A stretch of DNA of 64,000 nucleotides from Cupriavidus plantarum (GTDB taxonomy: Bacteria > Pseudomonadota > Gammaproteobacteria > Burkholderiales > Burkholderiaceae), in contig NZ_CAJPUX010000002.1 in assembly GCF_905397285.1 (NCBI RefSeq), forward strand, positions 310,001-374,000. The letters run 5' to 3'. The position numbers were made by a program, and so were the translations under genes. The first letter of the stretch is position 1; every line of letters starts with the position of its first letter. The notes under the pieces are model-generated. The model saw only the letters and a list, made by a program, of their open reading frames with translations. It was not told the DNA's origin and ran no database searches. Of the stretch, positions 51,098-59,527 are shown piece after piece.

Positions 51098-51715
51098 ATG
51101 AAAACGCAACCTGTTCGCGAGCAACTGCTCGAGCACACGCTGGTACTGATCCGCCGCCGCGGTTTCAACGGCTTCAGCTACCGCGATCTGGCCGAACTGG
51201 TCGGGGTCAAGACCTCGAGCATTCACTATTACTTCCCGTCGAAGGACGACCTCGTCCTGGAAGCGGTCAAGACCTATAGTGCGCGCATCACCGAGCGCAT
51301 GCGGAACATCAGCCCGGAACTGCCCCTGCTGGAGCAGGCCCGTCAGTATCTGGAACCGATCCGCGCCACCTGCGGCTCGGACCAGATCTGTCTGGCGGGC
51401 ATGCTGTCCACGGAAGTCCTGAGCCTGCCCGAGTGCGTGCACAAGGTGCTCAAGGAGTTCTACGCGGTCAACGAGGCGTGGCTGACCAAGCTGCTCGAAA
51501 AGGGTCAGGAACAACGCGACATGCCATACCCGGTACCCCCGGCGATGCTGGCGCAGGTGGTCTACGGCGCCCTGCAAAGCGGCCTGATCGCGGCCCGCCT
51601 CTTCGGCAACCAGGACCGCGTGGAAGCCGCCGCCCACACCCTGCTCGGCGCATTGCAGAACGTGAAGTGCCCGAACCAGCTAGCGGCAGAAGCCGCCGCC
51701 GCGGCAGTCGCCTGA
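51098..51715 (+). CDS. TetR-family regulator (NemR/AcuR-like)
   Basis: A 205-residue repressor. The N-terminal helix-turn-helix (about 8-55) reads LIRRRGFNGFSYRDLAELVGVKTSSIHYYFPSKDDLV. The ligand domain has Cys92, Cys98 (CLAGMLSTEVLSLP), Cys113 and a C-terminal Cys. The C-x-x-G-x-L-x-x-E block resembles NemR-type regulators that sense electrophiles or oxidants through cysteine, so a redox or reactive-compound signal is plausible but unproven. An identical operator at its own promoter and at the DGAR promoter points to control of both. A strong terminator follows. Confidence 0.9.
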   Translation: MKTQPVREQLLEHTLVLIRRRGFNGFSYRDLAELVGVKTSSIHYYFPSKDDLVLEAVKTYSARITERMRNISPELPLLEQARQYLEPIRATCGSDQICLAGMLSTEVLSLPECVHKVLKEFYAVNEAWLTKLLEKGQEQRDMPYPVPPAMLAQVVYGALQSGLIAARLFGNQDRVEAAAHTLLGALQNVKCPNQLAAEAAAAAVA

Positions 51716-51734
51716 GCCCAGCCGCAGCCCCCTC

Positions 51735-51762
51735 AAAAAACCCCGCCCCGCGGGGTTTTTTT
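51735..51762 (+). terminator. Terminator after tetR
   Basis: CCCCGC/GCGGGG stem with CCC loop, A run before and seven Ts after: a textbook rho-independent terminator, able to act in both directions. Confidence 0.92.
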
Positions 51763-51822
51763 ATTGCCGCTTGCCCTCGCGCCCCTCAGCCGCATCGGCA
51801 AACCGGTACGGCTTGCCATTGG

Positions 51823-52644
51823 CTAGCCGATATCGGAATTCCAACCGCCTCGCGCGACCGTGTCGCACAGCCATTGCGGGTCGTCGTGGGGCAGGTCGTG
51901 GCCAGCCCAGGGGTGGGCGGTGTGGGCCACCTGCCAGGCGGCGGCGAGGTGATGGGTGCAGATCGGGTTGACGAGGCGGTCCGCCGAGGAGGACAGGAGC
52001 AGGGTGGGGCAGGCGGGACGGGCGGGTTGGGTCTGAAAGCGGGCGGCGGCGATCAATTGCTGCCACGCCGCGCAGCGCGTGACGGGAGCGGATTCGGCGA
52101 TGGCGACCCAGTCGGCCAGGTCCGTGTCGCGGGTGTCGAGTCTTTCGCAGGTCAGCCGGTGGATCGTCCGTTCGCAACGCACACGGTCGTGCCAGTGTCT
52201 GGCCATGCCAAGTAACGCGGCCCATGTGTCGGGGCGCAGGCGTTCGGTGACCGTGCTGAACGGACGCATGCTCGTGTTGATCAGCACGAGCCCCGCGATC
52301 TCATCGGGATAGGCCTGTGCCCAGTCCGTGGCGACCATGGCGCCGAGGGACATGGCGAGGATGCGGTAGGGTGGGCCCGGCAAGCCGATCGCCTGTTGCG
52401 CTGACTCGGGCGCGGCGCCAGCAACCGACGCCGGCCGCGCTCGCCATGCGCGCTCCGCGCTGGCCCTCACGTGTTCCCGCATGCCGCTCACCGTCGCGGG
52501 CACCCGGACATCGCGCTGCGTGCCATTGCCCGGCAGATCGAGCAGGAGCGGACGACCGAGGCCATGTTGCGCCCAAAGCGCCGGCAGCGTCCCCCAGTGG
52601 CGCGCCTCGCGGGTCAACCCGCGCAGGAAGATCCAGGTCGTCAT
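51823..52644 (-). CDS. Alpha/beta hydrolase
   Basis: A 273-residue cytosolic hydrolase. The start TTWIFLRGLTREARHWG gives the first strand and oxyanion region; nucleophile Ser99 is in AMSLGAM, Asp in SSADRLVNP, and His in WAGHDLPHDD. It resembles the esterase/BioH-like branch, but the nucleophile elbow (MSLGA) differs from GxSxG in its first position. It overlaps the M14 peptidase gene by four bases and is the last gene of a lysR-peptidase-hydrolase group. Confidence 0.85.
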   Translation of the reverse strand: MTTWIFLRGLTREARHWGTLPALWAQHGLGRPLLLDLPGNGTQRDVRVPATVSGMREHVRASAERAWRARPASVAGAAPESAQQAIGLPGPPYRILAMSLGAMVATDWAQAYPDEIAGLVLINTSMRPFSTVTERLRPDTWAALLGMARHWHDRVRCERTIHRLTCERLDTRDTDLADWVAIAESAPVTRCAAWQQLIAAARFQTQPARPACPTLLLSSSADRLVNPICTHHLAAAWQVAHTAHPWAGHDLPHDDPQWLCDTVARGGWNSDIG

Positions 52645-53669
52645 GGCGCGGGCGGCCCCTGCCAGTGCTTGCGCGCCTGTTCGTGCAGCAGCGCGCGGCG
52701 TTCACCCTGCGGCAGCCAGCGTTCCGGCGAGAATGCAATGCGCCCGAGGAAGTCGAACAGGCTGACATGCCGCCGCAATACGCGCGCCGTGCGATGCGCC
52801 TTGATCGGATTGAAGATGCCGGCGCGCGAGAACAGCTGCCGCGGATTCTTCTTGATCCATAACCAGGACCCGAGTTCGAGCGTCATCGGCAGGAACAGGT
52901 GCCGCGCGGGCGTGCGATCGTACGCGTAGTCCCACAGGTCACCGTGCAGCAGATACTGATGGCTCTGCGGCTCGAACGCATAGCCGTGATGCGGGTGCGC
53001 CTGCTCGAACATCGTCTTGAGCAGATACATCTCCGGCAGATGGGGCATAGGTGCATGCGTGCGCGCATACGGAAACCAGATGCTGTCGCGCCAGCCGTAG
53101 CCGGAATGGCAATCCACCGCGAAACTCAGCGGACGCGAGAGCAACTCGCGCTCCACGACGTCGAGCAACGCCGCGCTCTCGGTCTCCATCGGCGCGCCGG
53201 CAGGTCCGCGAAACCATGGCAGCCACGGGCCGATGCGCTGACCGCCGGCCAGAAATGGCACGCGGGCATCCGCGTTCTGCGGAGCATTGCGCATGAGGTC
53301 CACGCCATTCGGATTGGCCCGCCGCCCCGCGAACATCCCTCCGGGATTGACGATCGGCATGAACACGAGCCGCACGGATTCCAGCTCGCGATGCAGCAAG
53401 GCATCCCATTGCAGGCGGCAGAGCACCGCGCGCATATAGTCGAGCACGAGCTGCGTCCCGATGCGTTCGAGCCCGTGAATGCCCGCGAAGATGCCGATGG
53501 CCGGTGCGTCCGGCGATGACGACCCGAGCGTGGCCACATGCACGCCGAACTGGCGATCGCCAACGGACACGCTGCACGCCTCGCGCGTTTCGAACCACGA
53601 CGCGCCGAGTTCCAGCAGTGTCATCAGTTGGTCATACTCGGGAAAGCCGTCGGGGCTTATCGCGGCCAT
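52641..53669 (-). CDS. M14-family zinc carboxypeptidase-like protein
   Basis: A 342-residue metallopeptidase of the M14 group. Zinc ligands His65 and Glu68 (AGIHGLE), His188 (DCHSG) and catalytic Glu265 (TLELGSW) are all present, with the substrate-binding Asn-Pro-Asn-Gly-Val-Asp-Leu-x-Arg motif (NPNGVDLMRN). No signal peptide, so cytosolic. Such proteins remove C-terminal residues or deacylate amino-acid conjugates. Coupled with the hydrolase downstream, and four bases after the LysR gene, it looks like part of a small catabolic operon. Confidence 0.88.
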   Translation of the reverse strand: MAAISPDGFPEYDQLMTLLELGASWFETREACSVSVGDRQFGVHVATLGSSSPDAPAIGIFAGIHGLERIGTQLVLDYMRAVLCRLQWDALLHRELESVRLVFMPIVNPGGMFAGRRANPNGVDLMRNAPQNADARVPFLAGGQRIGPWLPWFRGPAGAPMETESAALLDVVERELLSRPLSFAVDCHSGYGWRDSIWFPYARTHAPMPHLPEMYLLKTMFEQAHPHHGYAFEPQSHQYLLHGDLWDYAYDRTPARHLFLPMTLELGSWLWIKKNPRQLFSRAGIFNPIKAHRTARVLRRHVSLFDFLGRIAFSPERWLPQGERRALLHEQARKHWQGPPAP

Positions 53670-53673
53670 GCGG

Positions 53674-54597
53674 TCATGATTGGTGCTCGGGCGTGAGATC
53701 GTGCGATGGGTCCAATATAGGCGCCCCGGCCGCCGGCGTGGGCAGCACCACGCAATCGAGCAGCGCCGTGACCAGCCGCGTCGCGCGCCGCGCCTGCAGG
53801 CAATACAGATATTCGTGGATGACGGGCGCGGGCCCCGCGAAGGGAATCGCGCGCAGCGTCGGATCGCGCGGCACCTCGCCCACGGGCATCACGCTCACGC
53901 CGAGGTTGTGGCGAATCGCCTCGCAGATGGCTTCGCGGCTCCCGATCACCGTATGCGCGGGCAATTCGAGATTGGCGGCCGCGAGCGCGGACTCGGTGGC
54001 CTCGCGCGTCATGGACCCGCGTTCGCGCACGAGCAGATGGTGCCGCGCAAGTTCGGCGATATCGATTCGCGACGCGCGTGCCAGCGCGTGATCGGGGTGC
54101 GCGACAACGACGGTCGGATCCGCGGCGAGCGTCACGCGCGTGAGGCGGTCGTCCTCCACCGCATGCGAGGACACCGCGGCATCGATGCGGTAGTCGAACA
54201 GCGCATCGAGCACCGTCTTGGAATTGCCCGTCTCCAGCGTGACGCCGATATCCGGATACCGCTGACGGAATGCCGCGATGCTGCGTAGGATATAGAAGGG
54301 ACCGGTCGCGCCGATGCGCAGCTTGCCGAAGCGCAGGCTGCCGGCGTTGCGCAGCAGGAAATCGGCATCGCCCTCCTGCTGCATCATCTGCTCGGCGAGC
54401 GGCATCAGCGCGATGCCCACGTCGCTGAGATCGACACGGCTCGCGCGGCGATGGAACAGCTCGACGCCGTAGATTTCCTCGAGCTGCCGGATGCGGCCCG
54501 TGACGGTAGGCTGGCTGATGCGGAGCTGCCTGGCAGCGGTGGTGATGCTGCCCTGGCGCGCGACTTCGAAGAAGGTCACCAGCAGGTCACCAAGCAT
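53674..54597 (-). CDS. LysR-family transcriptional regulator
   Basis: A 307-residue LysR regulator: N-terminal HTH with GSITTAARQLRISQPTVTGRIRQLEEIYGVELFHRR, and a substrate-binding domain from about residue 95 (GKLRIGATGPFYILRSI). I chose MLGDLLVTFFEVARQG as the start; a longer version beginning 23 residues upstream runs through a strong hairpin and is unlikely. It is first in a tight same-strand group with the M14 peptidase and hydrolase genes, so it may regulate its own operon rather than a divergent gene. Confidence 0.9.
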   Translation of the reverse strand: MLGDLLVTFFEVARQGSITTAARQLRISQPTVTGRIRQLEEIYGVELFHRRASRVDLSDVGIALMPLAEQMMQQEGDADFLLRNAGSLRFGKLRIGATGPFYILRSIAAFRQRYPDIGVTLETGNSKTVLDALFDYRIDAAVSSHAVEDDRLTRVTLAADPTVVVAHPDHALARASRIDIAELARHHLLVRERGSMTREATESALAAANLELPAHTVIGSREAICEAIRHNLGVSVMPVGEVPRDPTLRAIPFAGPAPVIHEYLYCLQARRATRLVTALLDCVVLPTPAAGAPILDPSHDLTPEHQS

Positions 54598-54669
54598 GAA
54601 TGGTCTGATCGATGGCGGGACGACCAGCGAGAGTAGCGCGCGATTATGACAATCTGGAGACGACATGAA

Positions 54670-54699
54670 GCCCCGCGCTTCATGAAAGAAGCGCGGGGC
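54670..54699 (-). terminator. Hairpin downstream of the phospholipase gene
   Basis: GCCCCGCGCTTC and GAAGCGCGGGGC pair perfectly around ATGAAA, 29 bases past the phospholipase stop. No T run follows leftward, so termination may be partial. Confidence 0.65.
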
Positions 54700-54727
54700 G
54701 GGTGGCAGACGACGTGAAGTCTGGCGA

Positions 54728-56875
54728 TCAGCCGCCCATCGCCGGGTCGGACACCCCGTCCTTGCCGTTCTCGAGCCGGCCCGCGAAGCGCCGCGTGAAG
54801 CCGCCCTGCGGCGTCGTCACGGTGAAGTCGTACCAGTTACCCTGCGCGGCAAGCGCCCAGTTGCGGTCGATCGACTTGCCAGCGGGCACCGTGACGGTCT
54901 CGGGGCTGAAGCCGGCGTAGGCGTTCGGCGTCACCGTGAAGGTGCACGCGTTGGCGCCGCGGTTGATCAGCGTGAGGTAGAGGTTCGCATTGGCTTCGTC
55001 GTAGCACACGCGGATCTCGGGCGCCGCGGCACCGGATGCCGACGGCGTGGCCGCATCGCCGGAGAACGAGCGATGGAAACCGTTCGGGCCGACGACCCAC
55101 AGATCGTAGCGGCCGTTCAGCAGGGTGAACACGTCCCACTTCGCATCGATCTCCTTGCCGGGATCCACCGCATAGCGGCGCGGCACGGCGTCGAGGTGCA
55201 GCTTGTCGTAGACGTGGAAGACAGCGGCCTGCGTGCCGTCGTTCTTGAACTTCAGCCACATCGCGCGATTGACCGGATCTTCCTGGCCGCTCACGTGCAG
55301 CGTGTACGGCAGCTTGCGCGAGGGGCGCGTGCCGGATGCCTGCTTCGGCAGCACCTGCGCGGCGACGGTCGGCTGCGCGACCTGCGGCAGTGCCTCCTGC
55401 GCGGTGCGGATGCCGTCGGCATCGGCCTTCTGCAGCGTCGGCAGCGAGGGCAGCGCGTTGACGTTGGGGTTCACGAAGTCGAACGCGCTCGTCAAATCGC
55501 CCATCACGGCGCGGCGGTACGCGCTGATGTTCGTCTCCGCGACGCCAAAGCGGGCTTCGAGGAAGCGCAGTACCGACGTATGGTCGAACACCTGCGAGTT
55601 CACCCAGCCCCCGCGGCTCCACGGGGACACCACGTACATCGGCACGCGCGGACCGGGACCGTACGGCTGCTTCGTCGTGTGGTATTCGCCGTCGGTGCTC
55701 ATCGTTGTCGCGCCGATCGGCTGACCGGTCGCGTCGAGCGCGGGCACGGCGGGCGGCGGCACGTGATCGTAAAAGCCGTCGTTCTCGTCGAAGTTGATGA
55801 ACAGCACGGTGCGCGCCCAGATGTCCGGATTGGCGGTGAGCGCGTCCAGCACCTGCTGCGTGTACCACGCGCCCTGTACGGGGCTCGACGGACCGGGGTG
55901 CTCCGAGTACGTGGCGGGTGCCACGATCCACGAAACCTTTGGCAGCGTGCCAGCGGCGATGTCGTCGCGCAGCGCCTGCAGGAAGCCGCCGTCGGGCATC
56001 GTGTTGCCGATGCCCTTGTAGAGCGGGCTCACCGCTTCGTCGGCGGTGGTGTACGCGGGGTACGGCGCGCCGTTGATCTGGTTGCCGCGCGCGGCGTTGG
56101 CGGCGCGATATTGCTGGAAGCCGGCGAGCGGGTTGTCAGTGAAGTTGTCCGGCATGTTCTGGTAGACCTTCCACGTTACGCCCGCTTCCTGCAGGCGTTC
56201 CGGATAGGTTTTCCAGGTGTAGTTGATGCTCGTGGCCTCGAGCGAGTCCCCGCTGTTGTCGATCACGGGGCCGCCGTGCGCGCCGGTCGGGTCGTTCGTG
56301 CCGGTCCAGTGGAACAGTCGGTTGGTGTTGGTGCCGCCGTGGAAGCTGCAGTGGTAGGCGTCGCAGATCGTGAACGCGTTGGCGAGCGCATACTGGAAGC
56401 CGGCTTCCGCCTCGGTGTAGTAGCCCATCGATTGCGGCTGCTTGAAGGTCGGCCAGCGGTTCATGCGGCCGAGGTCCCACGCGTTCTGCGCATCGGGAAA
56501 ACTGTGCGGCGTGCCGTTGACGCGCTGGGCGTTGCCCTTGGTGCTGTCGAGGTGGTACGGCGTCAGCGTGCGCGTGACGCCGGTGCTCGCGTTGATATAG
56601 GTCTGCTGGAAAACGTTGAGGCCGCCGGCGAGCGGAATCGGGAAGCGATCGCCGAACCCGCGCACGCCTTTCATGGTGCCGAAGTAGTTGTCGAACGAAC
56701 GGTTCTCCTGCATGAGGATGACCACGTATTCCACGTCGCGGATGGACTTCGTGGCGTTGTTGGCGGGAATGGCGAGGGCGCGGCGGATGGCCGGCGGGAA
56801 CGCGGAGAGGGCGGCGGTGGCGGCGACGCCGGTGCCTGCCATCTTCAGAAAATTGCGTCGGCTGTTCGAGTTCAT
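54728..56875 (-). CDS. Tat-exported phospholipase C (phosphocholine-specific type)
   Basis: A 715-residue secreted enzyme that hydrolyses phospholipids to diacylglycerol and a phospho-headgroup. The twin-arginine signal SRRNFLKMAGTGVAATAAL begins at residue 5, so it is exported folded. The phosphoesterase domain (about 45-500) starts VVILMQENRSFDNYFG and holds the metal/catalytic segments DAYHCSFHGGTNTNR, FINFDENDGFYDHVPPP and DHTSVLRFLEARFG. Two copies of the bacterial PLC C-terminal domain follow (about 530-615 and 630-705). This matches PlcH/PlcN-type enzymes of Pseudomonas and Burkholderia. An upstream small lipoprotein gene is probably cotranscribed. Confidence 0.93.
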   Translation of the reverse strand: MNSNSRRNFLKMAGTGVAATAALSAFPPAIRRALAIPANNATKSIRDVEYVVILMQENRSFDNYFGTMKGVRGFGDRFPIPLAGGLNVFQQTYINASTGVTRTLTPYHLDSTKGNAQRVNGTPHSFPDAQNAWDLGRMNRWPTFKQPQSMGYYTEAEAGFQYALANAFTICDAYHCSFHGGTNTNRLFHWTGTNDPTGAHGGPVIDNSGDSLEATSINYTWKTYPERLQEAGVTWKVYQNMPDNFTDNPLAGFQQYRAANAARGNQINGAPYPAYTTADEAVSPLYKGIGNTMPDGGFLQALRDDIAAGTLPKVSWIVAPATYSEHPGPSSPVQGAWYTQQVLDALTANPDIWARTVLFINFDENDGFYDHVPPPAVPALDATGQPIGATTMSTDGEYHTTKQPYGPGPRVPMYVVSPWSRGGWVNSQVFDHTSVLRFLEARFGVAETNISAYRRAVMGDLTSAFDFVNPNVNALPSLPTLQKADADGIRTAQEALPQVAQPTVAAQVLPKQASGTRPSRKLPYTLHVSGQEDPVNRAMWLKFKNDGTQAAVFHVYDKLHLDAVPRRYAVDPGKEIDAKWDVFTLLNGRYDLWVVGPNGFHRSFSGDAATPSASGAAAPEIRVCYDEANANLYLTLINRGANACTFTVTPNAYAGFSPETVTVPAGKSIDRNWALAAQGNWYDFTVTTPQGGFTRRFAGRLENGKDGVSDPAMGG

Positions 56876-56957
56876 GGCGAGTCGATGAGGTTGCTTGCCG
56901 GTAGGCGGTGGATAGCGATGCGGCGAGGGGCGAGAGGCCAGGAGGAGGTCCGGCCGC

Positions 56958-57140
56958 TCAGGGCGCGCACTTCATCTGGGGCGTCACGGTGGTTGGCGGC
57001 GTGGTGTCGCCGCCCGTGGGCGGCGTGCCGGCATTACTGTCGGAGTCGCCGCCACACGCGGCGAGCGTCGCGCAAAGCAGCAGGGCGGCCAGCGACGCGA
57101 CAGGGCGCGCGCGGGTCAGGATGCGAAGGACTGGTGTCAT
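56958..57140 (-). CDS. Small lipoprotein upstream of the phospholipase
   Basis: A 60-residue lipoprotein: the signal peptide ends in a lipobox LAAC (Cys29), followed by GGDSDSNAG and a Thr/Pro tail ending KCAP. No domain. It lies 82 bases before the phospholipase start on the same strand. Its role is unknown; small lipoproteins in this position could help secretion or act as a surface tether. Confidence 0.7.
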   Translation of the reverse strand: MTPVLRILTRARPVASLAALLLCATLAACGGDSDSNAGTPPTGGDTTPPTTVTPQMKCAP

Positions 57141-57620
57141 GGTGGGGTTCTCTCTTGCGGAGGACGGGACGTACTGCGCAGGATCGTAAGAAGGGGCGTT
57201 TTCGGCGCAATGACATTCGGCCCAAGAAAGCCGATGTCGGTATTGGCGCTTTTGGGACTTGCATTTTGTGATGCAAAGCGCATGTGATGAATGCGGCGCT
57301 ACCACAAGCGCGAGACGTTTTTGTGCGAAAACCCGCGTGAGATCTCAATGAACTGCTGCGACGCAGCAATGCCTGTGCTATGGTTTTTAGACTTCGCCCT
57401 CTACCAGGGCTTGCGCGGCACGAGCGCGGATCGGCTATGGTCTTGCCCTACGATCTGAAAACCCGCGCCGGTACTGGCTTGGCGGGCGACAAAGGGGTCT
57501 GGAATGTGGCATTGCGGCCGCAAGTGCTGAAATGTGCGCAACGTTTCGACCCTGCTTGTAAACACGCCTTTGGTCACCAATCTGGCGATAGAAGGGACGT
57601 TTGCAGGGAGCTGCTTGGAA
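57141..57620. other. Non-coding divergent region with candidate operators
   Basis: Separates the leftward lipoprotein-phospholipase pair from a rightward unknown gene. I see no convincing gene. TTGCAT-N6-ATGCAA (57259-57276), about 120 bases before the lipoprotein start, and TGCTGCG-A-CGCAGCA (57354-57368) are perfect dyads and could be regulator sites. No clear Pho box was seen. Confidence 0.4.
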
Positions 57621-58109
57621 ATGGATGCTGATTCACCTTACGTTTGGCACTACACGATAGGGACGCCGCTGGCGGCCATCGCGCGTACGGGGCAACTCGT
57701 GCCCGGCGCGGGAGGCGCGTGCGAGTCGTCGGCCGAGCCGTGCCAGAAGATTCTGTGGTTCTCTCGGAACCAGCAATGGGACCCGTCGGCGAGCAAGGAC
57801 GACAAGCTGCGCGCGGACGCGCGCGGCCTGACGCGCGCGGCGCTGCATGCGCGTTTCGGTCTCTATCGATTCGGATTACGTGCCGACGACCGGCGGCTGT
57901 TACCGTGGCCGACCGTTACCCGTGTGGCGGACATCGACGTGCCCGATGCGATGACGATGGTCGCGAGCGGGCTGCGCTGTGGCGCGGCGCCAACGGACTG
58001 GATCGGGACGCTCACCGAGGTGCCGGTGAGCGAGCTCGTGTTCGAGGCATGGAATGGGCGCGGCTGGATCGCCGCGGATCTGTACGAGCTGGCGGCGCAG
58101 CTCGCCTAG
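57621..58109 (+). CDS. Hypothetical protein, possibly ADP-ribosyltransferase-fold
   Basis: A 162-residue cytosolic protein. It opens with YVWHYTIGTPLAAIARTGQLVPG and continues CQKILWFSRNQQWDPSASK. A H-Y/H-x-T ... L-x-x-I-x-x-x-G-x-L start followed by a FS/FT strand recalls DarT/Tpt1-type ADP-ribosyltransferase folds, but the catalytic Glu cannot be placed with certainty (ELVFEAWNGRGWI near the end is a candidate). The start is uncertain; an upstream alternative adds about 29 residues. It is convergent with the aldolase gene and has a long upstream gap of its own. Confidence 0.65.
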   Translation: MDADSPYVWHYTIGTPLAAIARTGQLVPGAGGACESSAEPCQKILWFSRNQQWDPSASKDDKLRADARGLTRAALHARFGLYRFGLRADDRRLLPWPTVTRVADIDVPDAMTMVASGLRCGAAPTDWIGTLTEVPVSELVFEAWNGRGWIAADLYELAAQLA

Positions 58110-58148
58110 CGGTTTGTTTTTTCAGCGCAAGTTTTACCGACTAAAGTT

Positions 58149-59357
58149 TTACCGACTGAACCCCCGCGCGGAGATCGGCCATACGGCCTCGACCACGCCC
58201 GCGCGTACGCAGACGACTTCGTCGTAGAGGTTCAGCGTGGGGTCGCAATGGCCCGGTACCAGCATCACGCGGCTGCCGAGCGTCGGTAGCGGGCTCGAAG
58301 CGGGAACTGCCGCCGGGCCCGAAGGCTTGACGATGCCATGCTCGTCGTTGGCCGCCACGTAGTCCAGCGCCCGCGACGGCGCGCCGACTTTCGCATCCCA
58401 CACCCACGGCAGGCCCGAATCCACGGCCATCGATTTCAGTCCGGCATCGACGATCACGCGGTCGCCAGCGGCGACGCTCATCACCGTGCTCGCGATGAAG
58501 AGGCCGTGCGAGAAACGCATCGTGCCGGTATAGGCGTTGCTAGCATAGTCCGCGTCCATGAACACGTAGGAACCGGGCTGGATCTCCGTATAGACGCCGC
58601 TTTGCAGGTCGAACTCGACGCTGCCGCTGCCGCCGCCGGTCACGACTTCGCATTCCACGCCGGCCGCGCGCAGTGCCGCGACCACCGCCGCGGTACGGGC
58701 GGCTGCCTTCGCCGCCGCGTCGCGGCGCTCGTTCCAGTCGCGCAAATGCTGTATGCCGCCGTGGTAAGCCTGCAGCCCGCGCATATGCAGGCGCTCGAAG
58801 CCGGCGATACGCTGTGCAAGGCCCAGCGCCGCCGGACCGTCGGCCACGCCACAGCGGCCCTGGCCTACATCGATTTCCACGAATACGTCGAGCCGGCTGT
58901 CCGCGCGCTCGCATGCCGCCGCGAGCGCGTCGATCTGCGCCACGTCGTCCACGCACACGCTTAGCCGTGCATGGCGCGCGAGTTGGGCGAGAAGGTCCGC
59001 CTTGGCCGGGTTTGCGGCGTTGAGCGCGACCTCGTTGCTGATATGGATGTCCATGACGCCCGCCGCGACGAACGGCAGCGCCTCGCTGACCTTCTGGCAG
59101 CACACGCCCACGGCGCCGCGCGCAATCTGTGCGAGCGAGATGTCAGGACATTTGTGCGCCTTGGCGTGCGGACGCAGCTGGATGCCCGCGGCATCGGCGG
59201 CGGCCTGCATTCGATCGAGATTGGCCTCGAAAGCGTCGAGGTCCAGCACCAGCGAAGGGGTGTCGATGTCGTCGACGGACTGGCCCGGGCAGGCTGCGGC
59301 GGGAAGGGTCAGGGACACGGCGTCGAGGGGGTCGCGAGAGGCGGAGCGCATGGACAT
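58149..59357 (-). CDS. DSD1-family PLP enzyme (D-threonine aldolase / 3-hydroxy-D-aspartate aldolase-like)
   Basis: A 402-residue fold-type III PLP protein. PLP binds Lys66 in RPHAKAHKCP. The PLP phosphate region TGGGSGSVEFD and the C-terminal metal site (His/Cys in VPGHCDPTLNLYD) match D-threonine aldolase, D-serine dehydratase and 3-hydroxyaspartate aldolase. The first 30 residues are extra and disordered. The precise substrate cannot be read. It is convergent with the unknown gene; a 14-base direct repeat (AAGTTTTACCGACT) straddles its stop codon. Confidence 0.9.
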   Translation of the reverse strand: MSMRSASRDPLDAVSLTLPAAACPGQSVDDIDTPSLVLDLDAFEANLDRMQAAADAAGIQLRPHAKAHKCPDISLAQIARGAVGVCCQKVSEALPFVAAGVMDIHISNEVALNAANPAKADLLAQLARHARLSVCVDDVAQIDALAAACERADSRLDVFVEIDVGQGRCGVADGPAALGLAQRIAGFERLHMRGLQAYHGGIQHLRDWNERRDAAAKAAARTAAVVAALRAAGVECEVVTGGGSGSVEFDLQSGVYTEIQPGSYVFMDADYASNAYTGTMRFSHGLFIASTVMSVAAGDRVIVDAGLKSMAVDSGLPWVWDAKVGAPSRALDYVAANDEHGIVKPSGPAAVPASSPLPTLGSRVMLVPGHCDPTLNLYDEVVCVRAGVVEAVWPISARGFSR

Positions 59358-59527
59358 GGCAGTGGCATGGAAGGAGCGGCGAGCGTAGCATGGGCGCGCG
59401 CAAGTGTGGAGTGCGGCGCCTGAGGCGGTCGTTTTCCTTGCCTTGCGGAAGGCCGTCCCGCCTTGCGTCGGCGCGCGCGTTGACTACGATGAGGGGATGT
59501 CCGCGCAGACGACAATGAGGGGACGCG

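Noticed and set aside
55073..57271. Long open frame antisense to the phospholipase
   Set aside because: The sense strand carries the full enzyme with Tat signal; the antisense frame is Val/Arg/Ala-rich without motifs and runs through the lipoprotein gene.
58129..58157. 14-base direct repeat (AAGTTTTACCGACT) at the end of the aldolase gene as an attachment site
   Set aside because: No integrase, phage gene or composition change is nearby; a small local duplication is the simpler reading.
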